From positions 1 through 7,231 of the forward strand of contig NIVA01000179.1 of NCBI GenBank assembly GCA_002254335.1: 7,231 nucleotides of DNA, written 5' to 3'. This DNA is from Bacteroidetes bacterium 4572_114 (GTDB lineage: Bacteria > Bacteroidota > Bacteroidia > Bacteroidales > 4484-276). The position numbers and the translations under genes are program-made. The notes beneath the pieces are model-generated. The model had not been told where the DNA came from. It saw nothing but the letters and a program-made list of their open reading frames with translations, and did not search any database. This document shows, in pieces, positions 1 to 5,303 of the stretch; the stretch's first letter is position 1; each line of letters opens with the position of its first letter.

Positions 1-29
1 TTGTCCATAGATATTAATGCTTTTAAACT

Positions 30-88
30 ATAAACTGTCAGACAGTTGTCCGTTCACTTTATTGATGAATGTTAATTGTTAACAGTAG
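30..88. repeat. 59-bp direct repeat, copy 1
   Basis: Identical over 59 bp to 153-211 (period 123 bp). The similarity continues beyond the exact block to about position 100 if a 2-nt indel is allowed (it aligns with 212-221). The repeat starts at the palindrome AACTGTCAGACAGTT and covers most of the element spacer. The window's first six bases, TTGTCC, are the same as bases 46-51, so a further copy may lie just to the left; six bases are too few to be sure. Confidence 0.9.
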
Positions 89-124
89 CATCAGTTTTTT
101 GGTGTATAAACTGTCTGACAGTTT
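33..124. repeat. Palindrome-pair element, copy 1 (MITE/REP-like)
   Basis: Two odd-centred palindromes, AACTGTCAGACAGTT (33-47) and AACTGTCTGACAGTT (109-123), are exact reverse complements of each other and enclose a 61-bp AT-rich spacer. A related pair lies at 6947-7025 in the same (+) then (-) order. Similarity runs past the palindrome into the spacer: 41-59 matches 6955-6973 at 16 of 19 positions, so the two are copies of one element and not chance palindromes. There is no coding capacity. The layout resembles REP/BIME pairs or a short MITE. A regulator binding site is less likely, because the copies sit beside or downstream of gene ends. The mobilising enzyme is unknown. Confidence 0.6.
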
Positions 125-152
125 TAGTTTGCCCATTAATTGTTTATCATTA

Positions 153-211
153 ATAAACTGTCAGACAGTTGTCCGTTCACTTTATTGATGAATGTTAATT
201 GTTAACAGTAG
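153..211. repeat. 59-bp direct repeat, copy 2 (incomplete palindrome-pair element)
   Basis: Exact duplicate of 30-88, carrying the palindrome at 156-170. The right-hand closing palindrome expected by analogy with copy 1 is missing. The similarity fades after about 221, and the 127-bp inverted-repeat element begins at 235. The copy may therefore have been truncated or interrupted on its right side. This reading is an inference from the alignment of the two copies. Confidence 0.85.
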
Positions 212-234
212 ACAGTTTTTTCGTTTTATGAATA

Positions 235-361
235 AGTCCGGTCTAAAAACGAAGTTTTTAAAAATTAGCGAAATTTTGTTGTTTTCAAACACTTGGTTAT
301 ATGGTAATTAGAAAAGTTTATTAGCGCATTCGCGGCTAACTATGGCTTTTTAGACCGGACT
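235..361. mobile_element. 127-bp MITE-like element with 15-bp terminal inverted repeats
   Basis: AGTCCGGTCTAAAAA at 235-249 is the exact reverse complement of 347-361. Including flanking bases, 18 of 19 positions pair (231-249 with 347-365). The inner 97 bp are AT-rich and non-coding. This size and structure fit a non-autonomous miniature element or the joined ends of an insertion sequence. I see no convincing target-site duplication. It ends 6 bp beyond the rimM stop codon (minus strand), so it may also act as that gene's 3' end; however, the loop is too long for a classical intrinsic terminator. Confidence 0.55.
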
Positions 362-367
362 CATTAA

Positions 368-898
368 TCATTCCTCCAGGTAAAGGTCAATCAACCCTTC
401 GGGGGCACAAATGAAAATTTGTTTCTTTTTATCATTGATTTTTTCAAACATTTCATCAACAAGTGGGATCAATATTTCCTTTCCCTCAAAATTAATTTGA
501 AGTATTTCCTGTTCGGGCCTGTCAAGGATATCCTCCAATGTGCCAATATCCCCATGTATTTTATCGATCACATTAAAGCCGATAATTTCGTTGTAGTCAA
601 ACTGTTTGCTTTCTATGTCCTTTATTCCTTTTTTTGGAAGAAAAACAGCGCAATCAACAAATTGCTGGGCCTTTGCAAGCGAAGCATAATCTTCTAACAA
701 AATCTGGATTGTGTTCGAATCCCTTTGCCTGATTGATGATAAATAAAATGGTACCAGTCCCCCATCAATTTCAATAAAAACCAGGGGGGGGGCATTTTGC
801 CCTTCAGGGACTTCAGTATTTGTCCTTATTGAAAGTTCACCTGTTTTACGGTTACATTTCCTGATTTTGCCAAATTCAAAAAAATCTTTTTTATCCAT
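368..898 (-). CDS. rimM: Ribosome maturation factor RimM
   Basis: RimM binds ribosomal protein S19 and helps mature the 3' head domain of the 30S subunit. The 176-aa product has the usual two-part build: an N-terminal beta-barrel opening with FGKIRKCNRKTGEL (residues 9-22), and a C-terminal PRC-barrel from about residue 103 (IIGFNVID, HGDIGTL, IPLVDE) ending in the family-typical GLIDLYL (168-174). I chose the ATG at 896-898. A longer frame opens with GTG at 941-943, but that codon lies in the loop of the upstream terminator hairpin and would add 15 residues not expected in the family. The gene follows rpsP, its usual partner, at 78 bp. A run of eight C on the coding strand (residues 35-39, NAPPL) is a homopolymer prone to slippage or sequencing error; the frame is intact here. 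No Shine-Dalgarno sequence is seen. Confidence 0.93.
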   Translation of the reverse strand: MDKKDFFEFGKIRKCNRKTGELSIRTNTEVPEGQNAPPLVFIEIDGGLVPFYLSSIRQRDSNTIQILLEDYASLAKAQQFVDCAVFLPKKGIKDIESKQFDYNEIIGFNVIDKIHGDIGTLEDILDRPEQEILQINFEGKEILIPLVDEMFEKINDKKKQIFICAPEGLIDLYLEE

Positions 899-903
899 AA
901 TTT

Positions 904-954
904 GCAAAAAAAAACCGGAGAAAAACCTGCGAATATTGCGCACCTTTTCTCCGG
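904..954 (-). terminator. Intrinsic terminator/attenuator between rpsP and rimM
   Basis: On the minus strand CCGGAGAAAA (945-954) pairs perfectly with TTTTCTCCGG (915-924). Inside the 20-nt loop a second 4-bp stem forms (939-942 with 928-931). Nine consecutive T follow directly (plus-strand A at 906-914). This is a textbook Rho-independent terminator placed 22 bp after the rpsP stop. The T-tract ends 7 nt before the rimM ATG, so the structure occupies the region from which rimM translation must start. Confidence 0.85.
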
Positions 955-976
955 CTATTTGTTAAATGAGAAAATT

Positions 977-1600
977 TTATTCTTTGCTTTTCTCTTTTGT
1001 TGTTTCTGCGGCTGTTTTTTCAGCTACCTTTTCTGCAGCTTTCTCTCTTGCAGCCTCTTCTTCTTTTTTATCTTCAGCAGCTGTTTTTTCTTTTGCGGCA
1101 ACTTGTTTAGCTTGTGCTTCGGCTACCTCTTTCTCAATTGCTTCCCCTCGTTTTTTAGATAATTCGGCAGCCCTGTCTTCCTTAATTTTGACTTCAGTTT
1201 CCATCAGCTTCTTTGTTTCGGCACGCTCGGCATTTTCAATTTCCTTGCTTGCATTTTCAATTTTAGCTGTTTTGGTTTCCATCCATTCCTGGAATTTTAA
1301 TTCTGCCTGTTCGGCAGAGAATGCTCCCTTTTTAACTCCCTTAAGAAGGTGATTTTTGTAGATCGCACCTTTAAATGTAAGGATAGACCTAACGGTGTCG
1401 GTTGGTTGGGCGCCAGTTTGAAGCCAATAAACAGCCCTGTCGAAGTCGAGGATTATCTCGGCAGGTTTTTCTATTGGATTGTATGTGCCAATTTTTTCAA
1501 TAAATCTTCCGTCACGTGGTGCCCGACCATCCGCAATAACAATATGGTAAAAAGGACGTCCTTTTTTTCCATGTCTCTGCAATCTGATTTTTGTTGGCAT
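977..1600 (-). CDS. rpsP: 30S ribosomal protein S16 with long charged C-terminal extension
   Basis: S16 is a primary assembly protein of the 30S subunit that binds 16S rRNA. Residues 1 to about 90 are the conserved core: MPTKIRLQRHGKKGRPFYHI at the N-terminus, then ADGRAPRDGRFIEKIGTYNP (23-42) and the W59-LQTGAQPTDTV helix. The protein is 207 aa, whereas the classical bacterial protein is about 80-90 aa. The surplus is a C-terminal tail (about 110-207) almost entirely of Ala, Glu, Lys and Arg, predicted to be a long charged helix or disordered. Bacteroidota S16 proteins commonly carry such tails, so this is a lineage trait and not a fusion artefact. The start is the ATG at 1598-1600, which matches the universal S16 N-terminus. 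It is followed by a terminator and then rimM; its promoter lies about 50 bp upstream. Confidence 0.97.
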   Translation of the reverse strand: MPTKIRLQRHGKKGRPFYHIVIADGRAPRDGRFIEKIGTYNPIEKPAEIILDFDRAVYWLQTGAQPTDTVRSILTFKGAIYKNHLLKGVKKGAFSAEQAELKFQEWMETKTAKIENASKEIENAERAETKKLMETEVKIKEDRAAELSKKRGEAIEKEVAEAQAKQVAAKEKTAAEDKKEEEAAREKAAEKVAEKTAAETTKEKSKE

Positions 1601-1647
1601 AATTTACTTATTTTAAGTGATTTAATTTGCTTTTAAATTTTGGGGTG

Positions 1648-1677
1648 CAAAGATCATATTTTTTTCTTTAATAGAAA
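1648..1677 (-). promoter_or_regulatory. Bacteroidota-type promoter of rpsP
   Basis: Read on the minus strand: TTTC (1674-1677), 18-nt spacer, GATCTTTG (1648-1655), then CACCCC. Compared with the Bacteroidota consensus TTTG / TAnnTTTG, this has one mismatch in the -33 box and one in the -7 box. The same -7 octamer with the same following CACCC and the same 18-nt spacer occurs upstream of the FKBP gene at 2351-2380, which supports both calls. Predicted leader is about 40 nt. Confidence 0.5.
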
Positions 1678-1743
1678 AAATTTTTTTCGTTCTATTGAAA
1701 ACAAATAACCAAAATGAAATATGATATATAATGTTGAGCGTAG

Positions 1744-1770
1744 CAAAATCACACCACTGCGGGGTTTGAT
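1744..1770 (-). terminator. Possible weak terminator downstream of the FKBP gene
   Basis: On the minus strand a short interrupted hairpin (ATCA + ACC pairing with GGT + TGAT, loop about 7 nt) is followed by TTTTG. It lies 66 bp beyond the FKBP stop codon and before the rpsP promoter, where a transcription end would be expected. The stem is short and contains a mismatch, so this is tentative. Confidence 0.3.
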
Positions 1771-1794
1771 CTGAGATAAAATGTCGGTTACATA

Positions 1795-1834
1795 GATCAC
1801 ACATCGAATATCACACACCGAACATCTTACATCA
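1795..1834. repeat. ACATC-type degenerate short repeats
   Basis: Degenerate units of the form (A)CATCGAA / CACCGAA / ACATCTT follow each other just downstream of the FKBP stop codon. The 13-mer AACATCTTACATC (1821-1833) recurs exactly at 7080-7092 inside the larger hairpin near the right end of the window. The two loci therefore share one intergenic repeat family. No stem comparable to the right-hand copy forms here. Confidence 0.5.
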
Positions 1835-1835
1835 T

Positions 1836-2318
1836 TTAGTGTTTATGTCCGCCAGGTCCGTGAACATGGCCGTGTTCCAACTCTTCGGCAGTAGCTTCCC
1901 TCACATCCTTCACATCAACATCAAAATGCAGGGTTTTATCTGACAATGGGTGGTTTCCGTCTAAGGTAATATTATTTCCTTCAACTTTAATAACTGTCAA
2001 CATTTGCATGCCATTCTCCATTTGTGCCTGAAACTGCATGCCAACTTCTATTTGTGCATCCTTATCAAAATTCGATCTGTCAACGGTTTGGACCATCTCT
2101 TCTGACCTTAAGCCATAACCTTTTTCCGGTGGAATGGAAACACTTAATTTTTCATCCTTGGTTTTTCCTTCAAGAGCTTCTTCCAGTCCAGGAATGAGGT
2201 GGCCATTGCCATGGATAAAATTGAGTGGCTCCCTGCCTTCAGATGTGTCGAGAATTTGTCCGTCATCGTTTTTTAATGTATAGTCGATGCTAACTACTTT
2301 GTTTTTTGCGATTTGCAT
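1836..2318 (-). CDS. slyD: FKBP-type peptidyl-prolyl cis-trans isomerase, SlyD family
   Basis: A cytoplasmic prolyl isomerase and chaperone: there is no signal peptide, and the N-terminus MQIAKNKVVSIDYTLKNDDG is the usual SlyD/FKBP beginning. The 160-aa product shows NFIHGNGHLIPGLEEAL (residues 33-49) and PPEKGYG (63-69) of the FKBP catalytic domain. The insert-in-flap chaperone domain follows (about 72-120), then the returning FKBP strands LDGNHPLSDKTLHFDVDVKDVREAT (119-143, written here in overlapping family motifs such as GNHPL and VREAT). The C-terminus is histidine-rich (H149, 151, 153, 158, 160), a shorter form of the metal-binding tail that in E. coli SlyD supplies nickel to hydrogenase maturation. 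Metal binding here is an inference. It is transcribed alone from its own promoter, 235 bp upstream of rpsP on the same strand. Confidence 0.92.
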   Translation of the reverse strand: MQIAKNKVVSIDYTLKNDDGQILDTSEGREPLNFIHGNGHLIPGLEEALEGKTKDEKLSVSIPPEKGYGLRSEEMVQTVDRSNFDKDAQIEVGMQFQAQMENGMQMLTVIKVEGNNITLDGNHPLSDKTLHFDVDVKDVREATAEELEHGHVHGPGGHKH

Positions 2319-2350
2319 GATAAAATATTTTCATTTTTAAAATTCGGGTG

Positions 2351-2380
2351 CAAAGATCAAACTTTTATTTACAATTCAAA
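2351..2380 (-). promoter_or_regulatory. Bacteroidota-type promoter of the FKBP gene
   Basis: On the minus strand TTTG (2377-2380), 18-nt spacer, GATCTTTG (2351-2358), then CACCC. The -33 box is a perfect match and the -7 box deviates only in its first base from TAnnTTTG. The -7 box lies 33 bp upstream of the ATG, implying a leader of about 25 nt. Confidence 0.55.
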
Positions 2381-2422
2381 GTCTGGGTAATAATTTCCAA
2401 CAAAAAAAAGCTCATTAAATAA

Positions 2423-2453
2423 TTGCATCCCCTATACAAAATTTGTACTTTAG
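2423..2453 (+). promoter_or_regulatory. Candidate promoter of the beta-helix T9SS gene
   Basis: TTG (2423-2425), 20-nt spacer, TACTTTAG (2446-2453), one mismatch from TAnnTTTG. It faces away from the FKBP promoter, giving a divergent arrangement. A transcript from here would carry an unusually long leader of about 200 nt. A closer promoter was looked for in 2600-2660 and not found. Confidence 0.35.
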
Positions 2454-2665
2454 TCGCCTATACCCAAAATGAATAAAAATGAAACCACGGATGTGCACTG
2501 CAAAATTACCCAAGGGAGCTCGTAACTCCCTGATTCCTGTGTGTGTGTTGTATTGTCCCGGTAAACGCGCCCCTTCCGGAAACCAGGAAATATTCCCCCC
2601 GGCAAAAATTTCTTATTAAACTTTTTTTTAGTTACAACAGATTTAATCATTTAAACCTACTAATA
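2454..2665. other. Non-coding leader region of the beta-helix gene
   Basis: No gene is supported here. The part 2485-2605 is richer in G and C than its surroundings and holds a 6-bp hairpin AGGGAG / CTCCCT (2513-2518 with 2526-2531), a short GT run (2539-2550), and small palindromes such as TTCCGGAA near 2575. The last 60 bp before the ATG are AT-rich. I recognise no riboswitch class. It could be a long 5' leader or the remnant of an older sequence. Confidence 0.4.
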
Positions 2666-4495
2666 ATGAAAAATATTTATTTAATATCAATTAATTTTCT
2701 AATACTATTTTTGATTTGTGCAACAAACACATCTTACCCCCAGGCACCGGTTTTTACCGACAGATTTACCATCACGCCACTCGAACAAACCGGGCCGCAA
2801 TACATCATCGGTGATGTTTCATGGAATGGTGAAATACATGCATGCGACGATATACATATTGAAGCGAATGCAACACTGAAACTAAACCCAGGATGTATTC
2901 TGCACATGTTGGAAGGTAAAAAGATAGTTGTAAAGCGTGAAGCAGATTTGCTTGTAAACAATGCTATTATTACAAATGATGGCGAAGGTTTATGGACTGG
3001 TATTGAAGTATGGGGTGATAATTTACTGCCAAGTAACTCATTGCTGCAGGGATATCTAAGTATTTCTAACAATTCTGAAATAAGTAACGCAGAATGTGCA
3101 ATAAAGGCTACCAGAATTAATGAACAAACAGGTGAAGGGCAGCCCGAGTATTCAGGAGGTCTTGTCATTGTTTCAGGCAGTAGCCTTATTAATAATCAAA
3201 AAGCAGCTTGGTTTTTCCCATATTCAGGGGATGATGATTGTTTAAGTACTTTTATCAATTGCCTGGTTGAAGTTAATGATAATATCATCGCAGGTACCAC
3301 AGTCGAAGAGTTTATTGAACTTAACGCGATTGATGGTGTGAGCTTTGTTGATATTAACATGAAAGATGAGCGCACAAATATAAGTATGCCCAACAAACCA
3401 ACCGGTATCTATGCAATAAGTTCAATTTTCGGTGTGTATGGCCAAAACAATGCTGGCCCTTACACCACAAGCTTTAGCAATCTTCGTTATGGCATCAGGG
3501 TGCTTGGAATACAGCCAACCGACCATTTTACAGTTAGAGAAGCCGCCTTTTACAACAACCTCCGTGGTATTTACACCTCGGCCACTACAGGCCCTCAGAT
3601 TAACTTATGCTATTTCCAACCCTGGGAAAATGCCAGTATCTGGGTTGAAAATTATGGCCTATACTTAGACGAATGTACCGGCTACCAGGTTGAGGAGAAC
3701 CTGTTTGAAAATAACAACCCTACAACGGTTTATGGCAATGGCCTGGTAATTAACAATTCCGGAACCGATGCCAACCAAATATACCGGAATACCTTTAAGG
3801 GGCTTGATTACGGCATTATTGCGCAAAACAAAAACCGGCACAGCAGCGGGCTTACAGGCCTTTGTATTAAATGCAACGATTTTGATAATTGCAACAATGA
3901 CATCGTTATTACCACCGACATGGGCGATGAAAACCCCGAACTGGGCATTGCCGCCAGCCAGGGCGCAAGCTCCTCGAACCCGGAAGATATGGCCGGGAAC
4001 CTGTTTTTTATCGAGGAAAGGCCCGATGGCGATTTCGATGATATCAACAACGAGGCGAACCATATTACCTATTACTATCCACTAAATGCCCCCGGGTTTA
4101 TTGAAAGGTTGAGGCCGGTTGACTATACTGAAAATACTGTGAATGTGGAAGAAGTTACCGTTTATCCGGACTGGACTTTTGAAAACGGTTGCCCGTCCAA
4201 CTTCGGCGGCGGAGGCGGTGGTGGCACCGGTGGCGGGGACGGCCGCGAAGAATTGTTGGTAAAGATTGCCGAAGCTGACCAGAAAACCGACTCGATACAA
4301 ACCATACTAAATGTACTTGTGGATGCCGGAAACACTGAAGGGCTACATGAAGATGTGTATTACAGCACACCGCCCGAAACCATGGAGGTTTACACCGAAA
4401 TGATGAATGCCTCACCTTACCTTTCGGATACGGTGGTAAGCGCTGCCATCCAAAAAGAGGATGTATTAATCGAAACTGGCAGGCTGGAAACTTAA
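2666..4495 (+). pseudogene. Beta-helix T9SS cargo protein, N-terminal part (frame broken)
   Basis: 609 residues begin MKNIYLISINFLILFLICATN, a Sec signal peptide; an in-frame start at 2543 would bury it, so the ATG at 2666 is used. Mature residues to about 500 resemble a right-handed parallel beta-helix: an entry segment VSWNGEIHACDDIHI with A-x-L-x-L rungs, GLWTGIEVWGD, and many N-rich turns (YNNLRGIYTS, FENNNPTTVYGNGLVINNSG, YRNTFKGLDYGIIAQN). A Gly hinge (FGGGGGGGTGGGDG, 513-526) leads into a helical segment starting EELLVKIAEADQKTDSIQ. The frame stops at TAA 4493-4495. The expected rest of the helical region and the sorting domain continue in another frame (4470-5231). As it stands, the product would reach the periplasm but lack the T9SS export signal. 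Exact ligand or function unknown. Confidence 0.8.
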
Positions 4496-5231
4496 AAAAG
4501 CACAGGCATTTAATGCGCTGGTAAATATTTACCAGGGCGACACCATCGATCCCCAGGCCTCAATGGCAAGCCTAATGGCTTTGTTAGGGTCCGAAAACAG
4601 TTTGCCGGCAAAATACCTCCTTGCATTTACCAACTTAAAACATGGTGATAATGAGGCCGGCGAAGATGTATTGAACAGCATCCCTTCGCAATTTATGTTG
4701 GGCCAGGGGCAATTAGCCGCCCATCAGCAAATTACGGATTATTATGCTTTGCTTTCGGCATCACAATACGATTCGCTTTGCATATTACAGGCCGATAGCA
4801 GTGTTGTTAACAGCGTTTGGGATATTATGGATGCGGAAATTGGGCTGTCTTCTGTTTTTGCCAGGAACATTTTATTGGCCATGGATGAAACAAGTTACAC
4901 CGAGCCGGTCATCCTACCTGATTTGTACAAATCTACCGAGGCGCTGGAGGCCTACCACAAACTGTTAGAAACCGTACCACCCAAGTATATAATGGTCAAG
5001 CCCAATCCTGCAAAGGATTATATTGTACTTGAGTATATGCTTGAGCAGGAGGGGAACATCCTGATCGAGATCAGCAATATGAACGGAAATAAGATGTATG
5101 GCCATAAGGCTTTATCCCGCCGGGATGAGATTACCATCGATACCCGGTCGTGGCAGCCCGGCATTTATATTGTCACCCTAATTCAGGATGATAAACTGAT
5201 AGAGAGTTCAAAATTTACTTTAATTGATTAA
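4470..5231 (+). pseudogene. Beta-helix T9SS cargo protein, C-terminal part with sorting domain
   Basis: This frame is open from 4470 (preceded by TAA 4467-4469) and encodes 253 residues, starting SKLAGWKLKKAQAFNALVN. The first ATG is at 4563 and would give 222 residues with no signal peptide. The first ~170 residues are helical, with LPAKYLLAFTNLKHGDNEAGEDVL like a helical-repeat pair. The last ~80 (codons from 4986) form a T9SS type A sorting domain: YIMVKPNPAKDYIVLEY, ILIEISNMNGNKMY, IDTRSWQPGIYIVTLI, ending KFTLID. The helical part and sorting domain belong logically after the Gly hinge of the 2666-4495 frame. On its own this fragment cannot be exported. Translation from 4563 is unlikely to matter. 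Confidence 0.8.
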
Positions 5232-5241
5232 AATCAAAATA

Positions 5242-5290
5242 TGCTTTCTAAAGGACCTCCTCCCGGGGGTTCTTTTGGATAGCATTTATT
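5242..5290 (+). terminator. Long stem-loop terminator between the two T9SS genes
   Basis: Inner stem AAAGGACCTCC (5250-5260) pairs with GGGGGTTCTTT (5265-5275) with G-T pairs. The outer arms TGCT (5242-5245) and AGCA (5281-5284) also pair, giving a 43-nt imperfect hairpin followed by TTTATT. It starts 11 bp after the stop codon at 5229-5231 and ends just before the next gene, so it probably ends transcription of the broken gene. No clear promoter is visible between it and the ATG at 5304. Confidence 0.6.
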
Positions 5291-5303
5291 AAATAATGTA
5301 CAA

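Noticed and set aside
33..170. Operator sites for a TetR-like regulator
   Set aside because: A 15-bp palindrome fits in size, but the copies lie near gene 3' ends, and similarity continues into the spacers between distant copies, which an operator would not need.
30..217. CRISPR array
   Set aside because: The repeated units are palindromic with alternating orientation, spacing is irregular (61, 32, about 40 bp), and one spacer is itself duplicated; no cas gene is present.
784..791. Phase-variable G8/C8 tract in rimM
   Set aside because: The gene is a housekeeping factor and the frame is intact; a single 8-base run is not enough to argue for phase variation.
941..943. GTG start for a longer RimM
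   Set aside because: It lies inside the loop of the terminator hairpin and adds 15 residues without family similarity; the ATG at 896-898 gives the normal length.
902..1352. Plus-strand open frames rich in Ser, Phe and Ala opposite rpsP
   Set aside because: They are the antisense of the Ala/Glu/Lys-rich S16 tail; low complexity and no gene-like start region.
1622..1804. 60-residue minus-strand open frame upstream of rpsP
   Set aside because: It runs across the rpsP promoter and an AT-rich intergenic stretch, with no recognisable protein features.
2543..2665. N-terminal extension of the beta-helix protein from an upstream in-frame ATG
   Set aside because: It would place 41 non-conserved residues before a clear Sec signal peptide that begins at the ATG at 2666.
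3665..4085. Open frames on the opposite strand and in another frame within the beta-helix gene
   Set aside because: They arise in the higher-GC part of a well-supported coding region and have no signal, motif or start context of their own.
4467..4500. Programmed ribosomal frameshift at the A-run (4494-4499)
   Set aside because: The required shift is +1, the stop of the first frame comes before the A-run is read, and sensible sequence in the second frame begins about 25 bp earlier than the run.
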